From an uncultured Candidatus Nemicrothrix sp. (GTDB taxonomy: Bacteria; Actinomycetota; Acidimicrobiia; Acidimicrobiales; MedAcidi-G1), in contig CAJXKL010000003.1 of assembly GCA_913055915.1 (NCBI GenBank), positions 103,876 through 167,875 of the forward strand: 64,000 bases of DNA. The letters run 5' to 3'. How positions within the stretch are numbered: position 1 is the first letter of the stretch; the number at the start of each line of letters is the position of its first letter. Shown piece by piece: positions 26,151 to 34,632 of this stretch. The translations under genes and the position numbers were made by a program. The notes under the pieces were generated by a model. That model had not been told where the DNA came from. It searched no databases and was given only the letters and a program-made list of their open reading frames with translations.

Positions 26151-27113
26151 ATGTCTGTTGCATCACGTCAGGTTGTCATCATCGGCTCGGGACCTGCCGG
26201 CCTGACCGCCGCCATCTACGCCGCCAGGGCCGATCTGGAGCCGTTGGTGATCGAGGGGGAGCCCTCGTCGACGAGCGACCAGCCGGGAGGCCAGTTGATG
26301 CTGACCACCGAGGTCGAGAACTTCCCGGGCTTTCCCGAGGGCGTCACCGGCCCACAGTTGATGGCCGACATGCGTGCCCAGGCATCCCGGTTCGGCGCCG
26401 AGATGGTCAGCCAGCGCGTCAGTCGTGTCGACCTGTCCGAGAGGCCCTTCAAGGTCTGGATAGGTGATCCCAACTCATCCACGCCCACCCACCTGGCCAA
26501 CTCACTGATCGTCTCCACCGGGGCCCAGTCGGTGATGCTCGGTCTCGAAGCCGAACAGCGGCTCATCGGGCACGGCCTGTCCACATGCGCCACCTGCGAC
26601 GGTTTCTTCTTTAGGGGCCAGGAAATCGCGGTCGTCGGTGGCGGCGACTCTGCGATCGAGGAGGCGACTTTTCTAACCAGGTTCGCCAGCAGGGTGACGA
26701 TCATCCATCGCCGCGATGAGTTGAGGGCTTCCAAGATCATGCAGCAGCGGGCCTTTGACAACCCGAAGATCGAGTTCGCCTGGAACAGCGTTGTCGACGA
26801 CATCCTGGGCGAGTCCGTGGTCACCGGCCTGCGCCTCCGCGACACCACCACTGACGAAGTTCGCGAGCTTCCGGTTACGGGCGTCTTCGTGGCCATCGGC
26901 CACAAACCCAACTCGGGCCTATTTTCAGACCAACTAGACATGGATGGCAACGGCTACCTGGTCACCGGTCCCGACAGGTCAACGACAAACATCGACGGCG
27001 TCTTTGCCTGCGGCGACGTACAGGACCACACCTACAGGCAGGCCATCACCGCTGCCGCCTCCGGGTGCATGGCGGCCATCGATGCCGAACGTTGGCTCAA
27101 GAGCCTGCACTGA
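26151..27113 (+). CDS. trxB: Thioredoxin reductase
   Basis: About 320 residues. The FAD site is [19 protein letters not shown], the redox-active pair lies in CATCDGFFF, the NADPH site is [14 protein letters not shown], and the C-terminal FAD motif [10 protein letters not shown] follows. It reduces thioredoxin with NADPH. The ATG at 26151 is chosen over an ATG at 26130 because GGAG lies five bases before it. The thioredoxin gene follows after a 126-base gap. Confidence 0.95.
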   Translation: MSVASRQVVIIGSGPAGLTAAIYAARADLEPLVIEGEPSSTSDQPGGQLMLTTEVENFPGFPEGVTGPQLMADMRAQASRFGAEMVSQRVSRVDLSERPFKVWIGDPNSSTPTHLANSLIVSTGAQSVMLGLEAEQRLIGHGLSTCATCDGFFFRGQEIAVVGGGDSAIEEATFLTRFASRVTIIHRRDELRASKIMQQRAFDNPKIEFAWNSVVDDILGESVVTGLRLRDTTTDEVRELPVTGVFVAIGHKPNSGLFSDQLDMDGNGYLVTGPDRSTTNIDGVFACGDVQDHTYRQAITAAASGCMAAIDAERWLKSLH

Positions 27114-27239
27114 CCAGGGTGCCGCCACAGCGGTGCCGACCCCGGTAGATCGCCGGATGTCACACTGCAACCCCATCCGAGCTCTGATCGGATAGAACAC
27201 ACAGTCAGCGAATCGACCCGGAAGAGACGAGACACAACA

Positions 27240-27566
27240 ATGGCAGGCGCAATCACCAACCTGACCGACAGCACGTTCGACGAGGAGATCGGTTCGGCCA
27301 GTGGACCGGTGCTGGTCGATTTCTGGGCCGAATGGTGTGGGCCGTGCAAGATGATCGCACCGATTCTCGAAGAGATCGCCGACGAGAAGGCGGGTTCTCT
27401 CAGCGTGGCAAAGGTAAACGTCGACGACTCTCCCGGCCTGGCCCAGCGCTTCGGGGTCATGAGCATTCCAACCCTGATCCTCTTCGACAGTGGTGAGCCG
27501 GCCAAACACCTCGTCGGCGCCAAGGGCAAGCCCCAACTGCTCGAGGAACTGGCCGATTTCATCTAG
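27240..27566 (+). CDS. trxA: Thioredoxin
   Basis: 108 residues with the active site WCGPCK, the conserved VDFWAEW strand and the cis-proline region MSIPTLILF. It is the partner of the reductase upstream and the general disulfide reductant of the cytosol. A purine-rich GGAAGAGACGAG stretch precedes the ATG. Position trxB-trxA-(CwlM-like)-parB matches other actinobacterial origin regions. Confidence 0.96.
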   Translation: MAGAITNLTDSTFDEEIGSASGPVLVDFWAEWCGPCKMIAPILEEIADEKAGSLSVAKVNVDDSPGLAQRFGVMSIPTLILFDSGEPAKHLVGAKGKPQLLEELADFI

Positions 27567-27607
27567 GCCACCGTTCACCGCTTCACCTTCCGACCAACCG
27601 GGCACCA

Positions 27608-28600
27608 ATGGCTAAACCGACGCCTCCCGGCCCCGGCATGAGCGGCGATGTAGTCCGTGACCTGCACAGACGTCTGGACGCCGTGTCGTTCCCGGTCACC
27701 GGGCCCGAGGCCTCCGATGGTTTCTTCGGTGAGCGCACAACATCCAGCCTCATCGGGTTCCAGGCAGAGAGGGGCCTGAACCAACACGGGCTGCTCGACG
27801 AAGCCACGTCAGCCGCTCTGGTCGAGGCCGGCCACCGCCTCGGCGATCGTCACCTGTACCTGCACTCACCCATGCTGCGTGGTGACGACATCGCCGACCT
27901 CCAGCTCCGTCTGGGAAGCCTCGGGTTCGATGCAGGCAGGATCGACGGCATATTCGGTCCCGACACGACAGGAGCGCTTCTCGAGTTCCAGCGCAACACG
28001 GGCCTTGTGCCTGACGGTATAGCCGGACCGTCGACGGTCAGGGGACTCAGGAACCTGGGTGGCCGTTCAGCCGATTCAACACCGGTCGCGCAGGTACGCG
28101 AGCTGGAGAAGTTGCGGCGCAGTGGGCCCGAGTTGGCCAACCGTCGTATGGCTATAGGGCATTTCGGCAGTTCGGCCGTCCTGACCACTGCTCTGGCCAG
28201 ATCACTACGCAACCGGGGGGCCTACGTGGTGGCCCTCGACCACCCCGACGATTCGATCCAGGCCGATACCGCCAACCAGTTCGATGCCGAGATGTACCTG
28301 GGCCTCAGGATCGAGAATCACCCCGGGTGCAGGATCGCCTATTTCGAAACAGAGGGTTTCCGCAGCGAGGGAGGCCTCCGGCTGGCACATCGTTGTGCCG
28401 CTGCACTGGCTGGTGCCGGCCTGGACGTGGCCCCCGCACAGGGCATGCGCCTCCCGATCCTGCGTGGCACCCGGATGCCTGCGGTCCTGTGCTCGCTGGC
28501 ACCACCTGCATCCGTTGTCCAGGCCACAGCCGAGGTGGCTGAAGCCCTGGCAGGGGCCGTGGTTGCGTGGGTCGCCGATCCGGCCGCTGATCCATCCTGA
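27608..28600 (+). CDS. CwlM-like protein: two peptidoglycan-binding domains and a degenerate amidase-3 domain
   Basis: 330 residues. Two PG_binding_1 repeats come first (VVRDLHRRLDAVSFP to about 75; DIADLQLRLGSLGFDAGRIDGIFGP to about 145). A C-terminal amidase-3-like fold follows. The zinc and catalytic positions look lost: the expected DPGHGG is replaced by IGHFGS, the SIHAN-type histidine by LGLRIEN, and the glutamate after the LRGTRMPAVLCS strand is absent. In mycobacteria the gene at this position, cwlM, is a regulator of peptidoglycan precursor synthesis phosphorylated by PknB. No signal peptide is seen, which fits a cytosolic regulator. It converges on parB 54 bases away. Confidence 0.85.
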   Translation: MAKPTPPGPGMSGDVVRDLHRRLDAVSFPVTGPEASDGFFGERTTSSLIGFQAERGLNQHGLLDEATSAALVEAGHRLGDRHLYLHSPMLRGDDIADLQLRLGSLGFDAGRIDGIFGPDTTGALLEFQRNTGLVPDGIAGPSTVRGLRNLGGRSADSTPVAQVRELEKLRRSGPELANRRMAIGHFGSSAVLTTALARSLRNRGAYVVALDHPDDSIQADTANQFDAEMYLGLRIENHPGCRIAYFETEGFRSEGGLRLAHRCAAALAGAGLDVAPAQGMRLPILRGTRMPAVLCSLAPPASVVQATAEVAEALAGAVVAWVADPAADPS

Positions 28601-28654
28601 ACAGCCGGCAACACCCCCGTCACCCGGCCGTGGTGCTCGTGGTTGTCGACGGGG

Positions 28655-29551
28655 TCAGGGGTTGAGGATGTTGAATATTCGGCTCAGGTCGTCCCTGTCT
28701 GCGAAAGCGACCGTGATCCTGCCCCGACGCCCGCGGGTCGTCACCTTGACGGTCGTATCCAATCGAGCGGAGAGCAGCCGCTCGACCTCAAGTAGGGCAG
28801 CGTCGGCTGTCGACCCCGGAATGGGTGCAATCACCGGGGTCTGAACCGGCTGTATCAGGTCCCTTGCGAGGTCCTCGGTCTGCCTGACCGAAAGGCCTTC
28901 GTCTCTGATGCGGTCGGCAACGGTCTCCTGGACCTGCCGGTCGTCGAGACCTGCCAGTGCCCTTCCGTGGCCTGCCGAGATCTGGCCATCGCGCAGCATC
29001 CCGAGGATGCGATCCGGTAGTTGAAGCAGTCGCACGGAGTTGGCGACAGCAGGCCTGCTCCTCCCGACCCTCTCGGCCACCTCCTGCTGGGTCATCTGGA
29101 ACTCGTCCATCAGGCGGTGGTACGCCTGGGCCTCCTCGAGCGGGTTGAGGTCGTCACGGTGGAGGTTCTCGACCAAAGCGTGTTCAAGGGCCGTCCTGTC
29201 ATCGGTCGTACGGACGATCGCGGGAATGGTGGTGAGGCCGACCCGGCAGGCGGCACGCCAGCGACGTTCTCCCGCCACCAGCTCGAAACCGTCGCTGGTC
29301 TGGCGGACCAGTACCGGCTGCAACACGCCCACCTCGCCGATCGAGCGGGCCAACTCGTCCATGCGCTCGTCGTCAAAGTCATTCCTGGGCTGGAGCCTGC
29401 CTGGAGAAAGGCTTTCGACCGGAATGTCAATATATCGGGAATGACTCCTATTTATCTCCAAATCACCCTCCCCCACCAACTCGGACGGATTTACCGCTGG
29501 TTCGGGTATCAGGGCTGCCAGCCCCCTACCCAGTCCTGTTGGACGGTTCAT
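28655..29551 (-). CDS. parB: Chromosome-partitioning protein ParB
   Basis: 298 residues. The short N-terminal RPTGLGRGLAALIP motif (the ParA-contact region) is followed by the nuclease/CTPase fold with GERRWRAACRVG. A helix-turn-helix comes next (MTQQEVAERVGRSRPAVANSVRLLQLP) and a C-terminal dimer domain. It loads at parS and spreads as a CTP-dependent clamp. The ATG overlaps the parA stop (ATGA). Confidence 0.96.
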   Translation of the reverse strand: MNRPTGLGRGLAALIPEPAVNPSELVGEGDLEINRSHSRYIDIPVESLSPGRLQPRNDFDDERMDELARSIGEVGVLQPVLVRQTSDGFELVAGERRWRAACRVGLTTIPAIVRTTDDRTALEHALVENLHRDDLNPLEEAQAYHRLMDEFQMTQQEVAERVGRSRPAVANSVRLLQLPDRILGMLRDGQISAGHGRALAGLDDRQVQETVADRIRDEGLSVRQTEDLARDLIQPVQTPVIAPIPGSTADAALLEVERLLSARLDTTVKVTTRGRRGRITVAFADRDDLSRIFNILNP

Positions 29552-30321
29552 GCGGCTACCTCCAGTGCAAGTTGCCTGTATGCCAGTGCTCCCCGGGATG
29601 TCGGGTCAAAGACGGTTATCGGCTGGCCGAACGACGGCGCCTCGGAGAGACGTACGGATCTGGGTATCACCTGGCGACAGACCCGATCACCGAAGTAGGA
29701 GCGGACCTCTACGGCAACCTGCTGGGACAGGTTGGTTCGGGCGTCAAACATGACCAGGACAATCGTCGAGACCTTCAGGTCTGAATTCAGGTTGGCCCTC
29801 ACCAGGTCCACGTTTCCGACCAGCTGCCCAAGTCCCTCGAGGGCGAAGTACTCACACTGAATCGGCACCAGGACCTCGTCGGCGGCCACGAGTGCGTTCA
29901 CCGTCAGCAGCCCCAACGCCGGAGGGCAGTCCATCAGGATCCAGTCGTAGTCCGACAGGAGCGGTTCGAGGGCCCGCTGCAGACGGTTCTCGCGACTGAA
30001 TGCCGTTACCAGCTCGATCTCGGCACCAGCCAGGGCGAGGCTGGAGGGAACGAGGGAGAGGCCGGGTACATCCAATTCCAGTACCACGTCAGCCAGCGGA
30101 ACATTGTGCAACAGGGCGTCGTAGACAGAGGCTTCCACATCGCGGCTGGAAACACCGAGGCCCGTTGTGGCATTTGACTGCGGGTCCAGGTCAACGAGCA
30201 GGACCCTGCTCCCCTGTTCTGCAAGGGCAGCCCCGAGGTTGATGGTTGTCGTTGTCTTGCCGACCCCACCCTTCTGGTTGGCGACCGCCATCACCCGCGC
30301 TGGACGATTCTCAGATTCCAT
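29548..30321 (-). CDS. parA: Chromosome-partitioning ATPase ParA (Soj)
   Basis: About 257 residues from the ATG at 30321; a TTG at 30357 would add 12 residues. The deviant Walker A is QKGGVGKTTTTINLG, with VLLVDLDPQSNAT and DWILMDCPPALGLLTVNAL following. It positions the origin by cycling on the nucleoid with ParB. A parS site lies about 100 bases upstream of the start. Confidence 0.95.
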   Translation of the reverse strand: MESENRPARVMAVANQKGGVGKTTTTINLGAALAEQGSRVLLVDLDPQSNATTGLGVSSRDVEASVYDALLHNVPLADVVLELDVPGLSLVPSSLALAGAEIELVTAFSRENRLQRALEPLLSDYDWILMDCPPALGLLTVNALVAADEVLVPIQCEYFALEGLGQLVGNVDLVRANLNSDLKVSTIVLVMFDARTNLSQQVAVEVRSYFGDRVCRQVIPRSVRLSEAPSFGQPITVFDPTSRGALAYRQLALEVAA

Positions 30322-30421
30322 TGACTGGATACTGCTCCCGGACCCCGCCGATTGCAAGGACCCTCAGCAAGCACGCCTCTGTGGCCCATTCCGGACAGGC
30401 CACTGGAACAGTGAACCGACA

Positions 30422-30437
30422 TGTTCCACGTGAAACA
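30422..30437. promoter_or_regulatory. parS centromere site
   Basis: TGTTCCACGTGAAACA matches the conserved parS palindrome TGTTTCACGTGAAACA at 15 of 16 positions. It lies between rsmG and parA, close to the origin, where ParB would load. It may also let ParB regulate the parAB transcript. This is the only good match noticed in the window. Confidence 0.9.
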
Positions 30438-30464
30438 CCGTCGCGGAAACCATGGGTTGGCCCC

Positions 30465-31088
30465 TCAGAACAACGGATCAACGACCTGGCGGCTGTTTCG
30501 CCTCGGATAGCGCTCCGGACAGGAGCCCCCTGACGCGAAGGCCCTGTAATTGGCCGAGCCAGAGTGCCAGGAACCCTCGTCCACCAGGTCCAACTCTCTG
30601 AGAACCCCTTGGGACCACCTCGAATCACCCGAGGGAGGCTCGCTCACCACCAGCCTGCCACCCTCTGAAAGAAGGGGGGCGCCACACTCCAGGGTCATGG
30701 CCGGAGGCCCGAAACCCCGTGCGGTTACAAGGTTTGCCACGCCCCGGAGGGATCCCCGGGCAACGTCGACGACGTCTCCGCAGACAACCTCCACCCGATC
30801 TAGTAGGTCCAACTCACTGACAGCCCAACGCAGGAAGGTGCAGCGCCTTGCGGCACGGTCAACCAGAACCCAGTTCCCGTCAGTCAAACCCGCAAGAACA
30901 AGGCCCGGGAGCCCACCACCGGACCCGATGTCGACTCCAAGATCACCAGCATCAAGGCGAATTGGTGCCTGATCGACCCCGCGGCGCAAGAAACCCGTGC
31001 TGTGTTCCACCCCGGCATCTGCCGCAGCCGGGGTTGCGAAGCCCTCAGCCGCCGCCGCCTCGAGAACGTCGCGGACGTTCCCGGTCAA
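30465..31088 (-). CDS. rsmG: 16S rRNA (guanine-527-N7)-methyltransferase RsmG
   Basis: About 207 residues. The Rossmann methyltransferase core has VDIGSGGGLPGLVLA, WVLVDRAARRCTFLRW, VEVVCGDVVDVARG and LVTARGFGPPA. The start is a TTG with no good ribosome site and the N-terminal helices are slightly short, so the start is uncertain. It sits between jag and parA as in most actinobacteria. Confidence 0.9.
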   Translation of the reverse strand: MTGNVRDVLEAAAAEGFATPAAADAGVEHSTGFLRRGVDQAPIRLDAGDLGVDIGSGGGLPGLVLAGLTDGNWVLVDRAARRCTFLRWAVSELDLLDRVEVVCGDVVDVARGSLRGVANLVTARGFGPPAMTLECGAPLLSEGGRLVVSEPPSGDSRWSQGVLRELDLVDEGSWHSGSANYRAFASGGSCPERYPRRNSRQVVDPLF

Positions 31089-31092
31089 AGAA

Positions 31093-32079
31093 TCAACCGG
31101 CCCCTTCGACCAGGATCACCACCCTACGGGATGTATCGCTGCCCTCTGAGGCCGTCGAAACACCTTCGATCTCACCCACAACGTCGTGGACAACCTTGCG
31201 GTCAGATGCCGCCATGGGCTCGAGGGCACGCTCCCGACCGTCTTCGAGCACCGCCTCAGCCTGCGTTCGGGCGAAGCCCTCAAGGAATGACCTACGGCGC
31301 TCCCGGTAGCCACCGATGTCGACGATGAGTGAACCGGCGGCAGATCCCTGGGATTTCCGCTGGATTATCGTTCGGGATAGCTCGGTGATCGCACGGACGG
31401 TTTCGCCTCTCTGACCGATGGCGAGCCCCAGATTCAGACCGTGGGCCTCAACCGTCAAGCGATCCTCGTCAATTGTGCTTGCAACCCGGGCGTCGAGGCC
31501 CATCTTGTCGAGAAGTCCCTGGAGGAAGCCCTCTGTGATCTTGGCCTGTGTCGACAGGTCCATCTTTTCCACGTCTGCCTTCTCCTCACGGTTTCCGCGG
31601 CCGTTGTCGGCCGTTGCCTTCTCCTTGGACGGGATCTTGCCACCCCTATCCCTGCCTGATCCACCTGTTGTGTTCTTTTCTGTTGAACGGCCGTCAGATC
31701 TTTCGCCGCGGTGTCGTCCTGATCCACCTGTGCCACGGTCATCGCCGGCCCTACCGCCCTTGTTGCCCTCGCTGCGGCCGTTACCGTCCGAGGTGTCCTC
31801 TTTCGATTCTGACCTGCCTTTTCCCTTCCCTGACCGGTTGCCCCTGCCTCGCGACCTGTCGCCCCGCCGGTTTCGGTCCCTACGTTCGGTCTTCGAACGG
31901 GGGCTGGTCGGGCGCACCCTGGCACGCATCCGGGCATCGGTTCGCTTGAGGCCCAGCATCCGGCTAGTGGCTTCCTCAAGCACCTCGTATTCAAGTTCGT
32001 CCTCAGCGACCCCCAGACGATCGAGGGCCCTTTCCTTTGCCTCGTCCAGCGTGGTGCCGGTTGTCTCTATCCACTCCAC
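31093..32079 (-). CDS. jag: Jag/KhpB-type RNA-binding protein with a long disordered linker
   Basis: 328 residues. The Jag-N domain (MEWIETTGTTLDEAKERALDRLGV, then EVLEEATSRMLGLKRTDARMRARV) spans 1-57. About 110 residues rich in Arg, Gly, Asp, Ser and Lys follow. Then come a KH domain (LTVEAHGLNLGLAIGQRGETVRAI) and an R3H domain (ALEPMAASDRKVVHDVV). Such proteins bind RNA and help control cell elongation and division in Gram-positives. The RG-rich linker is much longer than in firmicute homologues. It starts just after yidC ends, in the same operon. Confidence 0.93.
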   Translation of the reverse strand: MEWIETTGTTLDEAKERALDRLGVAEDELEYEVLEEATSRMLGLKRTDARMRARVRPTSPRSKTERRDRNRRGDRSRGRGNRSGKGKGRSESKEDTSDGNGRSEGNKGGRAGDDRGTGGSGRHRGERSDGRSTEKNTTGGSGRDRGGKIPSKEKATADNGRGNREEKADVEKMDLSTQAKITEGFLQGLLDKMGLDARVASTIDEDRLTVEAHGLNLGLAIGQRGETVRAITELSRTIIQRKSQGSAAGSLIVDIGGYRERRRSFLEGFARTQAEAVLEDGRERALEPMAASDRKVVHDVVGEIEGVSTASEGSDTSRRVVILVEGAG

Positions 32080-32082
32080 TGT

Positions 32083-33297
32083 CTATTTCCTCCGCTTCTT
32101 CCTGGCCTTGCGGGCTCCCTGTGTCCCGGGCGGGGTGGTACGTCCACCCCCGGAACGATCAGCCTGTGGCCTGTTGGTCCTATCTGTCGTCTTCTTTCCA
32201 GTCCTGCCGGACTTACCCTTGTCAACAGGTGCTTCCTTGGCCTTCCTACGCCCAAACAGGCCACCTTTTCCGGTGGTATTGGTATCTTCTGTTACCGAAT
32301 GAGACTTATTCTTGTGTTCTCCAGCCTTCGTACGGGCCCGCCGCGCCGTCGACGAGGTGCCCGGGCCCGATGCACTGCCACCCGGCTTCTTTGCACCGCC
32401 TGAGGACTTGGCACTCCCCGAGTCGCCACCCTTCTTCTTCGGCTTTTCGGAGGGCTCCTCCGCAGGCTCAGGAATGACAACTGCCGCCGCATGGCTGTGA
32501 GGTCCATAGAGGCTTCGGGTGATGTAGGACTGCTGGCCGATCCGATAGAGGTTCGAGATGACGAAGTAGAGAACCAGCGCCGCGTCCAGGCTGTAGGAGA
32601 TGACCGGCAGGAAGAACGGCATCACCTTCATGATCATCTGCTGCTGTGGGTTCACCGGGGAGTCCTTGTTCCGGCCCCTGATTTGCTGCTGCTGGATCCA
32701 GGAGCTGCCGAAGACCACGAGGATCAGGAAGAAGTAGGGGAGTGCCTGAACGATTCCCGCCGACAGGGCATCGCTGGCCGACCTCGAGAGATCGACACCC
32801 CACGACACCATCTCGGTCTGCTGGCTGAGATCCACGAACAGTTGTGAATCGGCTGCCACGTAGTCGGGATAGAAGACCTGTGGGTCGGCCGGTGCGCCTG
32901 AAAGTGGCTGGTCAGAAGCCAATCGGCCAGCAATCCAACCGGCGTTCTCACCGATTTCGGAGAGTCGTCGCGTCAGACCACGCAACACGTTGTAGAGGAC
33001 GATGAATACCGGCGCCTGGACAAACAGCGGCAGGCAACCGCCCATGGGATTGATGCCATTGGCCTGGTAGAAGGCCATCAACTCCTTGTTCATCTTCTCC
33101 CGGTCACCCTTGTGCCGGGTCTGGATCTTCTTCATCTCAGGTTGGAGATGCTGCATCTTGATCATGGACCGCGTGCCCTTGAGGGTCAGCGGGGTTACGA
33201 CAACCATCACGACGAGTGTCAGGAGAACTATTGAAAGGCCCAGCGATGGAACCAGGTCGTAGAACCAGGCCAGGACCATGGCAATCAGGTCGAACAT
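32083..33297 (-). CDS. yidC: Membrane protein insertase YidC with a long basic tail
   Basis: 404 residues. The insertase core has the [28 protein letters not shown] first helices, a cytosolic hairpin ([26 protein letters not shown]), [21 protein letters not shown] and the later helices near [13 protein letters not shown]. It inserts membrane proteins alone or with SecYEG. Residues after about 275 form a roughly 130-residue Lys/Arg/Gly/Ser-rich tail, probably contacting the ribosome. The start overlaps the yidD end by 13 bases. Confidence 0.95.
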   Translation of the reverse strand: MFDLIAMVLAWFYDLVPSLGLSIVLLTLVVMVVVTPLTLKGTRSMIKMQHLQPEMKKIQTRHKGDREKMNKELMAFYQANGINPMGGCLPLFVQAPVFIVLYNVLRGLTRRLSEIGENAGWIAGRLASDQPLSGAPADPQVFYPDYVAADSQLFVDLSQQTEMVSWGVDLSRSASDALSAGIVQALPYFFLILVVFGSSWIQQQQIRGRNKDSPVNPQQQMIMKVMPFFLPVISYSLDAALVLYFVISNLYRIGQQSYITRSLYGPHSHAAAVVIPEPAEEPSEKPKKKGGDSGSAKSSGGAKKPGGSASGPGTSSTARRARTKAGEHKNKSHSVTEDTNTTGKGGLFGRRKAKEAPVDKGKSGRTGKKTTDRTNRPQADRSGGGRTTPPGTQGARKARKKRRK

Positions 33298-33584
33298 CGC
33301 CAGGACCCCCGATCTGTTGAATCAACGCCGTCAGCAGTAGGAACCGGATCCCAGCCGTGTCCACCCCAGGGATGGCATCGTGACAGTCGGCGAAAGGTGA
33401 GCCACAGGCCTCGTCCGGCACCCTGGTGTTCAATGGCGTCGAGGGCGTAGTTGGAACAGGTGGGCAGGTACCGGCACGGTGTTGGCCGGCCATCCGTCAG
33501 GCGCTGATAGGCACGAACAAGGCTACACAGAAACCCCGAAACAAAGCTTTGGCCAGTGCTCTTAACCTCAACTACTGCTGTCAT
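33285..33584 (-). CDS. yidD: Membrane protein insertion efficiency factor YidD
   Basis: About 99 residues from the ATG at 33584, which overlaps the rnpA stop (ATGA); a longer frame from 33653 would sit inside rnpA. The family core is [42 protein letters not shown], with the three-cysteine pattern, and [14 protein letters not shown]. It is a small membrane-associated helper encoded beside YidC. Confidence 0.94.
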   Translation of the reverse strand: MTAVVEVKSTGQSFVSGFLCSLVRAYQRLTDGRPTPCRYLPTCSNYALDAIEHQGAGRGLWLTFRRLSRCHPWGGHGWDPVPTADGVDSTDRGSWRCST

Positions 33585-33943
33585 CGGATTTCCTCGGACG
33601 AAAGTTCGCCTACCGCCGCAACCAGGTGACGCCGGAGCGTCGCATGGTCGCACGATGCCGCAGGCGGCAGAACCCGGATGAGGAAGTCTCCATCCGGAGG
33701 CCCGTCGACCTGTCTGTCCAGTTCAGTCATGACAGTGCGGAGTCGACGACGAATTCGGTTGCGCACAACGGCGCCCCCGACGGCACGGCTGATCGCATAG
33801 GCCACCCTTGGCCCACCGTCATGGAAATTGGGTGGATCGGGATCAAATGCCCTGAACCTGACCTCAAGGGGTCCGCGGCGGACTGTTCGACCATCACGAC
33901 GAAGGGCCATAAAGTCGTCTCGGTAGCGGAGTCGACGGATCAA
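33581..33943 (-). CDS. rnpA: Ribonuclease P protein component
   Basis: 120 residues beginning [17 protein letters not shown]. The RNA-binding arginine helix is [15 protein letters not shown], followed by [11 protein letters not shown]. It is the protein cofactor that matures tRNA 5' ends. The TTG start overlaps the rpmH stop. Confidence 0.95.
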   Translation of the reverse strand: MIRRLRYRDDFMALRRDGRTVRRGPLEVRFRAFDPDPPNFHDGGPRVAYAISRAVGGAVVRNRIRRRLRTVMTELDRQVDGPPDGDFLIRVLPPAASCDHATLRRHLVAAVGELSSEEIR

Positions 33944-34074
33944 GCCGACAGTCGGGATCGGCCCCTTTGGCGCCGGGCTTTCACAATTGCCCGGCCCGCC
34001 CTGGTGCGCATGCGCCTGCGAAAGCCGTGCTTGCGGGCCCGCTTGCGGACGTTTGGCTGGTATGTACGCTTCAT
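33940..34074 (-). CDS. rpmH: 50S ribosomal protein L34
   Basis: 44 residues. It begins [20 protein letters not shown] and continues into the conserved Arg/Lys-rich tail, ending RLSA. The stop TGA shares two bases with the rnpA TTG start. It is first in the origin-proximal minus-strand operon that runs through rnpA, yidD, yidC and jag. Confidence 0.97.
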   Translation of the reverse strand: MKRTYQPNVRKRARKHGFRRRMRTRAGRAIVKARRQRGRSRLSA

Positions 34075-34632
34075 CGTCTGGCTCCTGGTCGCACGGTGGG
34101 CGTCATCAGGAAGGGGAGCGCCCAGGTGCTGTCGATTTGGTCTCTGACCATGCCCAGAACAAGTCGGACACGGAAACAGATCTCATATGGACCGACACGT
34201 ATCGTCGGTAGCGACAACTGACCGCCCAGGTTGAGGATCGGTGGCAGCGTCGTTCCAATGAGGCTAGGGGGCACCCCGGGCGCGCGCCAACCAGCAGTCT
34301 CAGTACCTGACCCCTCAGTACCTCAATCGGGAAGTTATCCACACTATCCACAGGGCTATGGTCCATCTGAACTGCTGCGTCGTGGCGGATCTGGCACGCG
34401 GTGGTAGCCACCGACTACATTCCAAAACCAGCACCTGAGCAGGTAATTCAACTCACGCTTTTGCCACTTGTGCGAGAACCTCTCTCCGGTGCTACGTTGC
34501 CCCGCCCACTGGAAGGGGCATCGGTGCCCACCAGGTCAGAATTCACCGATCAGACCCGGAATCCACAGAAGAATCCACACTTGTGGATAACACGCAAGGA
34601 GCCATTGCCTTGATGAAAGAGTGTGAACTGCC
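34075..34632. other. rpmH-dnaA intergenic region with DnaA boxes (part of the origin / dnaA control region)
   Basis: 558 bases with no convincing gene. DnaA boxes: TTATCCACA (34335-34343, perfect), CTATCCACA (34344-34352), GAATCCACA (34559-34567 and 34571-34579) and TGTGGATAA (34582-34590, perfect, opposite orientation). The last three lie directly upstream of the dnaA TTG and suggest autoregulation. A possible dnaA -10 is TACGTT (34493-34498). The divergent rpmH promoter should also be here but was not located. Confidence 0.75.

Noticed and set aside
31418..32302. A 294-codon open frame on the plus strand
   Set aside because: It is the antisense of the low-complexity Arg/Gly/Asp/Ser linker of jag and runs into yidC; its product is Ser/Pro/Arg-rich with no domain.
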